From: Myoxocephalus aenaeus
Lineage: Eukaryota; Chordata; Actinopteri; Perciformes; Cottidae
Reading direction: 5' to 3'
DNA: 64,000 nt
NCBI GenBank assembly: GCA_038501785.1
Contig: JBAMJR010000084.1
Span: forward strand, 1,858,501 to 1,922,500
Translations under genes and position numbers: made by a program
The notes under the pieces: generated by a model
The model's database searches: none
Told to the model about the DNA's origin: nothing
Seen by the model: the letters and a program-made list of their open reading frames with translations, nothing else
Shown: one piece after another, positions 9,162-23,465 of the stretch
Layout: every line of letters starts with the position of its first letter
Position numbering within the stretch: the stretch's first letter is position 1

Positions 9162-10622
9162 GGATAGGGTTGATTAATCACCAATGTGTCTAACCCCACA
9201 CACTCAAGATTGAATTCTCCAGGAGCGACTTGGAAACGAAGATTGATGGTCGCTCCGAGACAGTGTGTTATCTCTCTGTCAGACACACTCGATGAAAAAT
9301 GCCCAAACGACAAGCTCAAACAGTGGCCGCTGTCTCCGCGCTCCAGCGTGGCCTTTTCAGAGCGGAGCTCGCTGCGTGCTTTAGGATGAAGTCAGCCCAC
9401 TGTCTGTGGTAAAGCTTTAGAGGAGCGGGATGTTTGTTTTTTTCCTCTCGTAGCAATGGACAGAAAAGGGCAGGGGAATTACAAGAATATGCTTTAACAT
9501 ATCCTGTCAGTATCTGTCTGAAAAACAATCTTTTTTTTTTAGTCTGATCCTATTTTGTTTCACAGATTTAACAATAGTGTTAAGTGTGTTGCGCAACAAC
9601 TCAGCAACTTAAAACTGAAGTTAGTGTGTGAAGCTGAAAGGAGGAGCCTTTAATTCTGTAGGATTTTTTTTCACAAAGTTGGGAAACTATTAGTCCAAAC
9701 TAAACCTGTAAATGTATCATTTGTTTGCTGGCATTTAACGATTTGAGAAAAACTTATAGGAAAATAATTTTTTCAAAAGATATGACGGTTCATTATTCAG
9801 TTATTACTGATTACATGATATCAAGACTACAAAAACATACATTATATTTTATTTAACGTTAACTTCAAAGGAACATGTGGTTTCTAATTCTCTTCATTAC
9901 ATTTATATGTATGTCTAAATTCTGATTGTATTACTAATCGAGATTTAACATTACATAAAAAATAGGAAAAATATATTTTCAGAAATGTATTTCCAAAAAT
10001 AAATCTATTGTCAGATATGAGCTCTCTTTAAAAAAAAAAGAAGAAAGAAGCTTATCTATGAAAAAATACCTCATCGTTCAGCAACAAGGAGGAATTAATC
10101 CAGTTTATTTTTCACATTCAATGTGAAGTCATCATAATTTAGTCATCACGGTTATGATGACTTGTTATGATGACAGTTATGAAGCTGCATTTGTCTTGGG
10201 TGTGTGTAAAACCCCGTCTAGTGAGGAAAATACCCCCTGATGTGCCCTCCGGACATGCACAGACATGTCTCGGCTCAACACATCATTATTTGTGTCGCTC
10301 TAAGTACACTACATGGCCCATACATCACACTCACTCTATGGTTATACCTTCACGTCGCTATATTAGGGCAAATATACTGCGCCTTTGTATGTCACGCTTA
10401 TATCATGTGCATTAGTGCTCGGCGTGTGCGGAAGAATGCTTCCCCCGACCGTAATAGCATCTCAATTAGGTAAGTATGCTGTAAATTACAGCAAGGCCAA
10501 ATACTGGAAATGCTTGAGGGCCGGGACAGAGTGTTGTGTTTGTTAGGAGTCCATCTGTAAGGCATTTAGGGCCCCTCGTCTTTAAAAGCACGGCTTTGAG
10601 GGGGGCAGCAGTGTGTGAGTTA

Positions 10623-10624
<2 letters not shown>

Positions 10625-10703
<79 letters not shown>
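10625..10703. repeat. (TG)n microsatellite, 79 bp
   Basis: A pure TG array in the last kcnq1 intron. Confidence 0.98.
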
Positions 10704-10705
<2 letters not shown>

Positions 10706-13202
10706 GACTGGTCCGATCCAGAGGGCTTTAGAGATGAGAGCCTGGTAAACACACACACGCTCATTTATATATGTATATACGTTCGACCATATACAAAAAT
10801 ACAAGTGTCTATCCAGACATACACACACTCACTGATGCCCATCCAGCAGTGTCTCGGTTCCTAGCTCAGCTGTCTGCAGGGCAACAGCAAACAGGCACAC
10901 CATTAATCTATTAATGCATCAATACATCTACTGAATCCAATCAGGCTTTCCCCCCGATTTTGGATTTTTGGCACCCAGAGCAAGTTACAGCCCACATCAA
11001 TAGGAACTAATACTGCGATCCCTTCTCAGTGCCGAGTGATGTTGTTTTCTCTTGAGAAATCGTACATTTTTTACGATCACCACAGAATTAATGCACGGGA
11101 ATCAAAGACGAGAGGAAACATTTATTCTTAACTAAAACCAAGTAATGCTGCAATAAACCGAACAGCAGGTTACCGACCGCATAGAGAGATGTAAAAGTTT
11201 TAAAGAGATTTCTAAATTCTTTTGAACTTGAACTTCAATGAGGCTTCCACTGTTCTTATGTCATGCTCAATTGCATTTTGGAGAGAAGGGTTTGTTTTCC
11301 CCAGCCTATCTAAGTTTAAAGGAAAGTATTTAAAGTAAACACTACAGTGGGCATCCTTAATCCTTTTGGTTTATTAAAAGGGGAAATTAACTATCTGCAG
11401 ACTTTTTGGTCTCCCAAACGGACTTGTCTGTGATTGCTGTATAAAAAAGGAATTTAAGAAGCGAAGAACACAACATTAGGACATTTATCCGTTCACTTTC
11501 TTAAATGCTCACTTTGTGTGCAGTTGGGTGCAGTAAATTATAACTGAACTAATTCCTGTTATTATCTATGTAGCAAATTTCCTTTTTAAACTCTTAAAAT
11601 GGTCAAAAGAGTCTTCGTCCGGGTCATCGGTGTCGCTCTATTCATTCCTCCACTTTTTCTGCATATTTCTGAACGCTCTGTAATAAGAGTGATGGTCCCC
11701 GTTTATCACCGGCCTTCTGTTAGAAAGGGTGAGGGACAATCTGCCGCCGTCCCGCCTCCGCTTGTCCTACAGTCTCTCTCTTCCTAATTATCTTGTTTTC
11801 CAGCATGGACACCTCTCTTTCTTGTCTTCCCCCCCTCCCCGTTGCTCCTATATTCCCAGCACCTCTCTGCCCTGAGAGCACTCAGTCTGTTGTTGTGCTG
11901 TGTTTTGATATATGTGTGTATTTGGCCGCAGCGTGCTCAGCGGGGAGCCGGACTGACCGGGCCGGTCTAAACAAAGAGAGGAAACTTGGCAAAGGAAACG
12001 CATGCACACACACACATACACACTCACACACACACACAACACAAATCCTGGAAAACACAGCCTCACTGCAGCGGCCACACTCTGACTGCCCCGTGCTGCA
12101 GACAGGCACATACAGAATCTCCCTGCATGTCTGGACTTGCCCTGCGATAGCTTCAGCACACAACAACCTAGTTCCCCCTGTTTTTCTTTCCTGATTAAAT
12201 CTAGTCCTCTGAATCCTTTCCGGCTCAGGATCCGTTGCACTGCCACTGAATGTAAATGGATAAAAGATGTAGATCTGTGCAAATATGCATGTGTTGCATT
12301 GTGTTTTTAAATGGACTTTTTCTTTTTCACTGTCCCCCATGCCACAGGGGAGGTCAGAGGTCATTGTCCCCTAACAAAACAACAGGCCGGCTTACAATAT
12401 TTTTGCTTGCACACATTTCACGGACAGAATGCATGACTTCATGTCTGGACTGACGTTAGGTGCTGTTTAAAAAAATGCAGGTAAAACGCCATCCGGTAAT
12501 TCTACTGATTACCTTACAAGGAAATGAAAAAAAAAATGACATCCGATACTGATTACCATGCGCTTTCTGGTACCTAGTTAACTCTTTATTTATTTATTCA
12601 TATTTTGGCCCTTACTCCGTACCCAGCAGCCTTCCCTTCGACTCCGTATGCTGTGCCCCGAACTCCCAAGCTGGTCTTTCTCACGTCGACACCTCCCGCC
12701 GTTGATGTGGTATCTTTTATAGCGTTGTGAACTCGATAGCATGCAACGAGCGGTGTGCTGCTGTGAGGTTAGATAGCGCACCGGGAGCAGTGCGCTGTTT
12801 GTAGTGCAGTCCAGCAGTAAATCATGTTCGGCAGTGCGCCGGGGATGCAGCCCCTGGCAGGTCCCAGACGGCCTTTGGCTCTGGCTCCCTTCTCTTAGCG
12901 CCACTCTCTAATTTCAGAGCCGGGACCCTGCCTACTACTACTGTGTCTTTACCGCATTCCCACAAACCAGAGACGGACAGTCTGCCTGCATGTCTGGCTG
13001 CTTGCTCTCCATTTCGCAGTCTCTCTTGCTTTCTATCTCTCTACCACTCTCACTCCCTGTTTTTTTTTTTTTTTTTCGCTTGCTGAGCTTGCCCCTTCTT
13101 CTTTCCTTCCTCCGGCTCTGTCTGGTTCTGTGCCTTCAGGATTATAGGTCTGCAATCTCACTCACAGCATCTAAATCATGTTGTGCACTGCCACTGTCTC
13201 TC

Positions 13203-13206
<4 letters not shown>

Positions 13207-13241
<35 letters not shown>
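13207..13241. repeat. (CT)n microsatellite
   Basis: A CT array within a longer pyrimidine-rich stretch that starts near 13000 and includes a T-run at about 13061-13076. Confidence 0.95.
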
Positions 13242-13249
<8 letters not shown>

Positions 13250-14301
13250 GCATCTTGGTAGCACCGACTGTGGGCCCGCTCGTTGGCTGTAAATACCCAA
13301 TGGCACATTTCCATTTTAATTGCCCCAGTTTCACAGGGCCCTGGGATATATTTTCTGCACATATATTTTATCGTCTTGGCCAAATGCCCTCACTACTTTC
13401 GGGCTGGACCTGACCACTAATATACTCCCGCATGGGCCAGTTCATTATCAGCAGGGAGGTGTTAGCTTATTTAAGAAGGTTACGAAGAGGTCAGCATACA
13501 GTTCATGAAAAAAGGAGTCTGTGTTTTATTGGGAAATGTAGTCTTACTAGTACACAGTGCTAAGTAGCCCTGGTGCCACCTTATTTCTGAGTGCTATTAA
13601 ATCAGTCTATACGGCATGGAACAGTAAACCAGCTGTGAATAATGCCAAGCTGTGTAAATGACTCCAGAGACCATGAGTGTAAATGTCACTGCTATTAAGT
13701 CAAGCTGGTACCTGGGGAACCTAATGGGGGATATGTTGCATACAGTATATATAATACTCTATGTAGCCCTCTATGTGTGTTATGCAGATGTTTATCTCTG
13801 CTATTCAACCAACATGCGATCATAAAACTCCATAAATCTGTGAAAGCTTTAGTAAGTGAAACTTTAATTGAACTATGATTTGTTTCCCTGAAGGCTGTAA
13901 TTGGTCTTGTAGTTTGGCCATTTTCTCTTCATGCCAAATGCCTGACTCTGGAGCTGAAGACTTAGCTATATCTAGGGCTGGCTATCAGATGTCAGTACTT
14001 CTGGTTTGACTGTGTGTGTAGAAATGCTGATGCATATTTCCCTGATTGAAATCATAACTGCTAAGTTTATGTCTGCAATGTTCTGGTTTGGCTAGTTGTG
14101 TCCAGACAACACGTTTATGGATAAACTGGATGTTCATATTCCTCAAAGTAAGATAAGGAAAAGTATCTTATGTTAAGTATAATTGCCATTATAAATGCTA
14201 TTTAGCTCTAAACACAGTCAAATTGAAGCTTATAGGAATGTTGTTTTTTGCAGGCATTAGATCATAAACCAAAGTATGTGACTAAATAAAAATTGTAGCT
14301 C

Positions 14302-14535
14302 GATGATGGAGCCAGATGAAAAGTAAAGGGAGCCCTTAAGTCATTTGAGTTTTCCTTCTGGACCCCATGAATATCTGTACCATATTTAATAGTGATCCAA
14401 TAAAGGGGGTCACTAAACTCGATAGGGTTCACCCTGTGGGGACATACATTGAAATCCAGTCATTAGTTATTGAGATATTTCCGTCTCAGGCCCAAAGTGG
14501 TGCACCAACCGAAGCAGACTGACACTGCCGTTCCA
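14302..14535 (-). repeat. Teleost interspersed repeat, degenerate copy
   Basis: Phrases such as TTGAGATATTTCCGTCT followed by CAAAGTGGTGCACCAACCGA, and ATGAATATCTGTACCATATT, match from memory a very common fish repeat. That repeat carries wording of the type 'ATGAATGTCTGTACCAAATTTC' and 'CAAAGTGGTGGACCGACCGAC'. The 'GGGTTCACCCTGTGGGGAC' block resembles an internal duplicate. The family name is not asserted, and the strand is arbitrary relative to the copy at 26540-26700. Confidence 0.55.
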
Positions 14536-16309
14536 TTATACGGTAGCAGATTAAAAATAGAATAAGGTACATTTTATTATAGCAGCAGGGTGTTGTGCCA
14601 TAGCAGGCTAGCGCCTTAGTTCATGGAATGATTTTAACTAGCTGTTACTAATGCCGGCGTGTTTATGACTGTGTAAAGATTTGACTGGGCCACTTGTGGT
14701 TCAGACATTGGCCCTATGGTGCTCGGTGCCCAGACACATCCATCAGGCAACAGTGGGGTTGCTATTGCCCACAGTAAATCGTGGCATGTGTGTGTGCATG
14801 TGCACACCTATGTGTTTGCCCAACTTGCTCCAGCCACTCTGTACCCAGTCTCCTGTGGGCTCCCATTTGCTTTAATGGCGTCAGGTTTTTGCAAAAACAC
14901 TTAACAAGCTTGTCTGTATTCCATAGTGAGTTCTTTTTTTTTTTAAGTAAATGACTAATGGTTTCATGGGAGTATAATGGTGGGTGTTTTTCTATACCTC
15001 TGGGCCCTGTGTTTCCCTGTAGAAGAATTAAAAAGACACACCTTTCAATTGTGTGCAATTAACTTTGTAGTGCGCACAGGATGCACGCCTCGCCTCGTCT
15101 CATGCGGTACAATGGATCAAATCGGGACGCTGGTATTTGAGGTGGAATCCGTGAATGGGGCCGTGGATGGGAGCTGCATATTTACAACACTTTGAACGGT
15201 GACCATCACTTTGGGTCCCCCACCCTGGATCTGTTAGTACGGCGCCAGGCGGAGCAGCTCAGCCTGACTCAAATTGTGTTGATGGAATTGAACAGTTGTA
15301 TCATTACTCACATGCCTGCCAAGTTTCACATTTTACCTGGAACTCAAGTTCAATTTTCTTTGCTAACATCTTACAGTCACAACTTGAAACGATAAAAAAA
15401 AAAATGAAAGAAAGAAGGAAAGCATGTTTTGTAACGCTAACTCAATAAAACAATGGTGATGCACTGCAGAGAACTCTTCCAGAGGTTCAGTTGCTCGGCC
15501 CCCAGTGATCTCACTGGCAAGAAGTACAAGAGGCTTTGATAATGAGGAGTAATTTATATTGTCTGCTGTGGTTCTGGAGTGTTATTACTGGCCTTGATCA
15601 CTTCCAAGTGAGACAGATAAGCCCCTTTGTTGTGCCAGAGTATATTTTCTGTCTATGACACTTGCTGAGGACCTTCCTTTCCAGGAATCTTTCGACATGG
15701 GTCAAGTGGGAACAAAAGCAACAACATTCACAGTTAGGAAACACACCAAAAAAACATGATCAGAGAAGTCACAAGAGAAGTCTTGTGCAAGCGTTTCTTA
15801 ATATAAGCAGAGTTGTCATGTGGGAACAAATAGCATGAAAGACAAACAGCACCTTCAAGTCTCAGTTCTACTTTTCTTTTATGTGAACATGACTGACAAC
15901 AACCACAGACTGTCAGCCACCAGATCAACGCAAGTCCGACAATCCCTTTCCTTTTTAGTTTTTGGTCTCTTTAGCTGTAAAATGCTGCACTATGTTCACC
16001 AGCTATCGTCGCTAACTTTGTTTGTCTGTTGCTGAAAATCATGCTGATGATCTAAAGACAGCTGAGGGGATCTTCAGACCGTGGGTTTGTCATCACAGGG
16101 TGCTGTTTCACATAAGTCGTCATGTGATCCATTGCCAATGTAAAAAAAAAAAAAAGCGAGAGACAGACAACAAAGTGAGAGTATTCACAAAGGCTTTCAT
16201 CGACGTATAAACGAGGTCACACATGCACAGTTAAGCTTAATACATCTGTTCACTCTTATTCCAGCGGTCGCTGAGGAATCGAGACAGACACAGAGATAGA
16301 GCCAGACGA

Positions 16310-16311
<2 letters not shown>

Positions 16312-16352
<41 letters not shown>
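16312..16352. repeat. (GA)n microsatellite
   Basis: A pure GA array of about 41 bp, 160 bases before a CA array. Confidence 0.97.
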
Positions 16353-16356
<4 letters not shown>

Positions 16357-16509
16357 CGTCAGTCTAGCGGCCTCGATACTGTACGAGGGAGGCCAGGAGC
16401 GTCTGAGCCGAAGTCGGCCTGATAAGCAGAGCAGATAAAAAGGGTTGCATCTGAACTACAGACAAGAAGAAAACAGAAGGGCAAGCTGACTGGGATATGT
16501 CTCTTCCTT

Positions 16510-16511
<2 letters not shown>

Positions 16512-16569
<58 letters not shown>
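16512..16569. repeat. (CA)n microsatellite, 58 bp
   Basis: A pure CA array in the last kcnq1 intron. Confidence 0.98.
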
Positions 16570-16570
<1 letters not shown>

Positions 16571-17625
16571 GGAGGAGTCTTTAGAGAAGACCAGCGAAGA
16601 CTGGAGCAACTGGACCAAAGTCAGAGTGATAAGGAGCAGATAAGACATTCTGCTGTATCTTGTGTTCTCACAGATGCCGGACAGAAGGAGTGTGATCACG
16701 TAGTCGTGTTAACTCACGAACCAGCATAGAACTCTTCCAAAAAAAAATGTTGGACAGCAAAAATGACTTATGGTTTTGATTTATCTGACATATTTTGCAT
16801 TATGAGTCAAACTGTAGCATCTGCACGCTAAGCCACCGCTCACGCACTTGTGAAGCTCAGCCGGCTCGCAGAATACACACAGACACACACATCAAGTGCG
16901 CTCAGGAGGCGGCTCGTGGTGAGAAAGTGGACACGGAAAGGTCGGCGCCGGGCCAAGAGGGTCATTCCCACCAGTCCAAGCAGCCTGTGTCCCGGGGTCA
17001 AAGGACTTCCCAGCAGGCCTGGTAATTAGGGCACAATGGAGTCCATTCTGGCCGTCGGCGCAACTGTGTGCGTCTTGTCCTGTCAGTTTGTCTGAGCTGA
17101 CGGGAGGTTGTGCACGACTCAAGAGAAGAGGGACGCTTTGAGGGAAGAGAGGGCACACGAGAGCAGAGAGATCGTGTGTTTGCGTGTGCGTGAAGTGTAT
17201 TCACTATTGCATTTTTGCAGGAAGGCCAGTGAGGAGTGTGTTTGTGCGCGAGGCTATTTTTGACTTTAAATCGGGAGTAAGCCTCTGTGTGGGTTTGGAG
17301 CTCCCCGCACGGCTCGCTCAGCACCTTGACATTGGCACTGGGCCTTTGTGGAGATCTGCTGTCTCAGCTGGATCACTCCCCTCCCTTTTACTCTGACCCT
17401 TCTTCTCCCCCTCTATCACTCCCCCCTCTCCCCATTCCCAACTCCTGCTCTACTCCCACCTCCACTCCGGGCCCTCCTAGCTTCCCTCATCCAAGGGAGA
17501 AGAGCTTAAATCACTCCCTTCTCTCTCTCTGTCTCTCCAAGGGTGGCCTCCCCCAACTCACTGATAGTGTCGAAGAGGGGGACGGTCTGTGATTGTTGAC
17601 TCGGACTACTGTGGGAATGCAGGTG

Positions 17626-17626
<1 letters not shown>

Positions 17627-17718
<92 letters not shown>
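17627..17718. repeat. (TG)n microsatellite, 92 bp
   Basis: A pure TG array, one of the longest in the window. Confidence 0.98.
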
Positions 17719-17722
<4 letters not shown>

Positions 17723-17942
17723 CGTGCTTCGGTAGCCCCTCCCAGGGCTCGCCGGGCAGCTCGGTGTCTGTCGTCTGTCACAAGCAGCCGTTCAGGCTGT
17801 GCTGTCATTGGTATGACAGCATGCTTTGGCAGATGGCTGCCATAATATCAAAACAATCTCTTCTCAGCACGCACGCAACTACGGTTTTAGTCGGTGGTAA
17901 TTAGGCTCTTTGATTGAATTAGGCGTTAAACTAAGGGTAATA

Positions 17943-18110
17943 GTAGTTTTGGGGATTAATTGATTCATTGTTTATTGCTTAGTTGTTAGTTCAAAACCCA
18001 AAGATAGCACCAAATATTCATATTACCAGGCATTTTTTTTCGCTTGAAAATTGATTATCAAAAATGGTTGTGGATTAATTATGTAATGATTGACAAGTAG
18101 ATTACTTGGT
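17943..18110. repeat. Degenerate teleost interspersed repeat (GATTAATT/ATTGATTATC type)
   Basis: Blocks such as GGATTAATTGATTCATTGTT, TTCAAAACCCAAAGATA and AAAATTGATTATCAAAAATGG recall a widespread fish repeat whose ends carry 'GATTAATCGATTAATC' and 'GTTAGTTGCAGC'. The copy is diverged. A clearer copy sits at 63512-63835. Confidence 0.45.
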
Positions 18111-18785
18111 AACCCCTTTGATACTTTGTCAGACTGTTTGGATGCTATATTCTGAAGGCTATGAATGCATAAAGTTGTATTTCCACTGTTAACAAATTCC
18201 AAAATCTAAAAATTCGACATATTTCGACTGTAACTCGAAATGGAAAAAAAAACTTGCCAGATTTGTTTCACACACTCGTCTAAATGAAAACAAAGCTAAA
18301 TACAAAGAAAGCCTCTGCTTTGAAATATGGGTGTACTGTTCCTTTAAATCCGCGTATTTAGCAGTGAAGACATTTGACAATGACAGTCTTTCTAATCTTA
18401 TCTCCTCAGCTCAACAATGACAGATGGTATCTGTTGCAATTCGTCATGCCACCGTGCACAATAGGTTCTCCTTCCCCATTCCACGTTCCCTCTCTGACTG
18501 TAAACAAGATGCACAGCAGACATGGTCACACCAGCAGTTTTCCAGAAGTTTCTCGAGACCAACCGACCCAACCCCTTACGCTTCTCCTCCTTTGTTTTTC
18601 TCCTCTCCTCTCCTCCTCCTATTCCTTTTCGTTGCTTCTTTTCTTTTGTCTCTCTTTCTCTTCTACGCTCTCTCTCTCTCTCCCTCTCTTCTCTTGGCCT
18701 TTGAGGTTAACCACCACTTGAGTTAGACTGCATTACAACTCATCAACAAAATGCAGGGCAGAAAGAAAAACAACCCACACTTGTT

Positions 18786-18788
<3 letters not shown>

Positions 18789-18853
<65 letters not shown>
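18789..18853. repeat. (CT)n microsatellite, 65 bp
   Basis: A pure CT array following a CT-rich region from about 18580. Confidence 0.98.
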
Positions 18854-18856
<3 letters not shown>

Positions 18857-19032
18857 ACCCCTGTTTCCACTCTCATTCTTTTATTCTGTCTTTAGCTAAA
18901 TCACAAAACAACCCGGCCAAAAGCAGTGAATTGCCTAGAAACCCAATATGGACTCCACCCTGGAGATTACACGGTCAACTCAGCCAGCCTGCACTAGAAT
19001 AACAGCCTGGCCTGCACCCACTGTCACATGCC

Positions 19033-19034
<2 letters not shown>

Positions 19035-19103
<69 letters not shown>

Positions 19104-19127
19104 GTGTGTGTGTGTGTGTGTGTGTGT
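19035..19127. repeat. (GT)n microsatellite, 93 bp, one interruption
   Basis: A GT array with a single TT interruption near 19102. Confidence 0.98.
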
Positions 19128-20776
19128 TTGCAGGCATCTCTGAGTACCTTACTGCTCTCTGCGACTGTCTCGACACTCGTGCTTGCACGCATGCATACAG
19201 GTATTTTGTCAATTTTTGCATACCTTTCAATGAACATCAAAGGTCACGTTCTGTGCAGTTGAGTAGCTTTTTGTATTGTGTCACGTCTGCCTGAGTTTAC
19301 CTCGGGGTTTCACAGATTAGCCATTCCTCATCCGCTGTTGGAGAAGAATGTGTTGTGGTACAACTGTACAAAGTGTATTGTCTGTTGTCTGACACAATCT
19401 ACACCTCATATCATTTCACATCTGCTCACAACAACTTGTCACTCAGCAAATGCAGCTGAGTCTTTGACTGACCCTTTTTTTTGTTGCTTATAGCTAAAAC
19501 ATTACCATTCTAAATTAGTTTTTGTTTTAAAAGGATCAAAGCAGCAATAGGTTATTAACAGTATATACACCAATTTAGAAGAACAGTATGCATGCAGAAC
19601 CACTGCATGTATAGTAGGGAACTCATTTTCGTGAATTTAATCAGTTCGGTTTTCTGCATCAAAAAGATTAGCAGAGTGGGCCGGCGAGCATAAACAATGC
19701 AAAACGCCCAGCCAAACCTTTGGCAAATGGTCCGCCACCAACACTCAATCGGCGAGCCAACGAGCGCCGCCAGAATGAGTTTTGAAGTGGTGGTGGGGGA
19801 GGGAGATTCCCACAGGATTTGGTGACCTCAGGCCCTCATGGTCCATAGAAGAATATGTTGTACTTTTTGTAGTTAAATGTATCAATCTGAGTTTAGAGGC
19901 TAGACCTAAGAAGAACATTGTGGTCCTGGAAACAATCAAATAATAACGTTCTCATTTAATTTATAATAGATTTGGTGTTTGAATGTGATGGTGAGGTCAG
20001 TTCCGTGTCACAGAATAGTACATTTTTCCAGTAAGTGGTGATATAAAAGCTTGATACTAAATTATTCTCAGAACCAATAGGCGCGATAGCCACGTTTCTG
20101 TCACAAGGTCACTCTTTCTGTAAGACAGTAACAGTCCAGATATTGTGCTTTTAGTCAATTGCCAACACAGAACTTGTGCTGCTATCTTTTATGACATAGC
20201 AATGGAAGGCACTAGCTTTTGTATTTATTTGCTTAGAAACTTTTAACAGGATGTGGCATATCAGCACGAAGGTTAGAAATTACCACAAGAATTATGCTTT
20301 GCATAAAAATGCATGAAAAAAGGAATACATATATCTACAACTGTTTAAGCATTACTTTATGCATTACTTTATGCACCCATACTTTAATAAAATCCATATA
20401 ATAATAATAATCAATTAATGGTGGTTGGATTCCCTTTTTCCAACTGTATCAAACGTGATCTTTAAAGTCATACGTTGATAGATGGCCATCAATAAATTCT
20501 ATGTCCAGGCATCCAGCATGTATGGTTGAAATATGGAAAAAAGGCTATTTTGATTTGGGTTCCTGAGATTGTGCTACCCAAAGTTTGGAAAGCTGGCTCC
20601 AATCTGAGGCCAGTTAGTTAGGCTGTGGTGACGGAGGCTTATCTAATGCTAGGTTTGTAGCTTTGCAACTCCTGACTCTGGCCTACAACTGGGGCAGAGT
20701 GGCTGATTGTTTCCAGCCATGATGGAGGTAATGAGGGGGTGGTGGTCATCATGATACACACTGACACACAGACAGA

Positions 20777-20777
<1 letters not shown>

Positions 20778-20818
<41 letters not shown>
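20778..20818. repeat. (CA)n microsatellite
   Basis: A CA array of 41 bp; another shorter CA array with interruptions follows at 20960-21020. Confidence 0.97.
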
Positions 20819-20822
<4 letters not shown>

Positions 20823-20975
20823 GATTGACCTATAAGTGAATATTCATACATGCATGTGCGTGTGTGCGTGTTTTCAGCCACAGCACATTGGCTCACTCCG
20901 CAGACCACATGGTCACTCTGCTACAGTCGCTCATTAGTGGTCACCTTTGCTGGAGGACACGCACACACACATGCT

Positions 20976-21006
<31 letters not shown>

Positions 21007-23311
21007 GTAACACACACACGCATGCAAGCACTCACCGCCGGCTTTGCACGTGGAGATTTACCGCGCACACCTAAACGTAAATCCACTCATCCACTTCACA
21101 GTGTTGTGTTTGATGCACGCCATGTTAGGAGCCTGAAAGTGAAACCACATGCTGCTCCGTTCAAGCAGATCTGCTTAAATCTCTGTCAAAAGGTGGCTGA
21201 GTCATGCCTGTTTTGGGGCGTGCGATCACGCATGTGTGGATGCTGTATCACAAGATGCAGTGTGACAGGCCTTGGGGGAAAACAGCTGACAAAAACGGAC
21301 ACGAACATCCACACGCTCTCACACGGACACACTTGACTTCAAAATAGTCTGGAAACAGAAGCATTTTGGGGAAGTAAACCTCTTTAATAAAGAACAGCGC
21401 ATTTAAAGGATCTCTTTCCAGTAAACCAAAGACTTTTAAAAGAAGAAATGACTTAATACCTAAGAAATTGTGAGAGGCATTTTACATGAAGTCCTGTTGC
21501 ATATATTAGAGAAGTAAGTTGACTGGTCTCCCATCCTTTAATTAAAACTCTTCAAGTGCCTTGATCAACTTAAAAGAATTACTGTGTGAAGCTATAAGCC
21601 CCAATATACGACCCATTTACAATACTACCCCCCAGTTTCTTTTCCAACGAGCAGCACTCCAACTCTCTAGTGTCTTTCAGGCTACATTCTTCAATGTTAA
21701 ATCTTTAATGATAGACCTTAAACTATCAGTAAAGCTCTATCTCACTTTGTGACACTTTAAAGAACTGCCATGAAATTGAGGGTGAATGGTGTGGTAACAT
21801 AGGATCGCATTTTCCCACGCTTAATACTTGTGTGTTCAGCTTTTCCCATAGTTCAGCCCATCCTTTCCCAGCCAAATGTCCCAAATCGAGTGTGGCAGGA
21901 AACGCTTCGGGTCTGTATGGCTACTGAAGGCCCTGAAGCAGCGAGGGCCCCGTTGGCTGTCCAGTTGAGCGTCGGTGGCTGACATTCATTCACGAGACTG
22001 AGGCCAGTCCATCAATGCAGGGAGGTTTGTCCCTAAAAACAATACATTAAATTAAGCAAGAATCTCATTATTAGTCAATCAAATATGTGCAAGAACACAT
22101 TTCTGGTGGATTACCTTGAAATATTTCGACTTTTTACCTTCTCAATCGTTGCAACAAAAGATAAAATGGTTGTTGTTGTTGTTGGAACACATCCACATCG
22201 ACCTGGCTCCTTTGCATTTTACTAACGCAGGCTGCTTTTGGGTCGTTGAATTTGCATGTGTCTAGGACCTCTGAGGCACCAGAGCACCTCATTGATGTCA
22301 CCCACCTATGTGTTGTCTTTCTATTTCCCCCATCTGTCTTTTCTTATGCTCTTCCCCAACCAAATGCTGAGCTGTCAATGCCAGTGCAATGCAAAGCGAC
22401 CGGTAATTTCCGTTTTATTCATCATAGAACGTCCATTCATGTTGGTCAGCTGGTCATCGGCTCTACTCATTACTGTGTGTTCGAGTGCTACCTCTTTGCA
22501 TAGGATGTCCGTTGACAAAAAGCCTTTGATCAGTCAGCTTTTGTTGCCGCTAGTACTTTGAGGTCGGCTCGGTGCGCCAGGGCCATCAAAGAGAAGGTCT
22601 GAACACAACTAACAAAGCAGGTTATCCTTTCCCTGCATCACTAGCCGAACAGGTTACACATTAACCAGCCACGCGAGCGATTGGCCCACAACAGCAGCTC
22701 CTGCTCCCCTGCTGCCGGGAGCAACATTTATTGCAGCATAATAACCCACTACAGTGTGCGATGGCAGTGGGGGAAGCTTAAGTTATCATCCAGTTTGAGT
22801 GCCACGGGTAACATATTAAACTGTGATGGGCACTGAAACAGTTCAATAGAGCTGCAAGTGATATAGTCATCCATCTTGTCAAAAAACTCAATATTTAACC
22901 GAAACAAAGGCAAATCAAATGTGGCCCTTTAGAGCAGAAGCACACTTCCCGGTCGTATTTGTTGTATATGGTCATATGGCTTTCAGGCTAGATGAGTGAC
23001 AGACTAGGGCTTTTATTGTGTTTTAACAATTGTTATTCATTGACGTGTGCTCGGCGTTTCACAGTCCATAAAGCACGCAACAGCAGCCTAAAGAAAATGG
23101 CGGACGCGGTGACAAAACAATGTCGAAAGAGAGACATAGAAACATGACATTGCTGTTTGTTTCATGTAAGAATGCGAGGAAGGTTACATCAGATATGTGG
23201 AGCGATGGGCTGATTGTTTAAATCTGACGCAATGTTTGTTTCTTCAGAGTCCGCAGAAGCGTCAGTGGTTGTTGAGAACACACGCGCTATGTACGTCATC
23301 ATGTCGTCGCT

Positions 23312-23465
23312 AAATCTGTTTCCATTGCACTTTTCCACACCAAGTTTTCCACCTCAGACAAGCGTAAAATCTTTTTTGTAATGTATCAAGATTTTCTCGA
23401 AGGTTTTGCGATACCATTCAGTGTTTTTCTGCGCATAATAACCATTGCATGGAAATGCACCTTGC
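23312..23465. repeat. Possible degenerate MITE
   Basis: TTTCCATTGCAC near 23320 and GCATGGAAATGCAC near 23450 are imperfectly inverted copies of one another. The interior (GCGATACCATTCAGTGTTTT, TGCGCATAATAACC) has the flavour of fish non-autonomous DNA transposons. No target duplication was identified. Confidence 0.25.
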
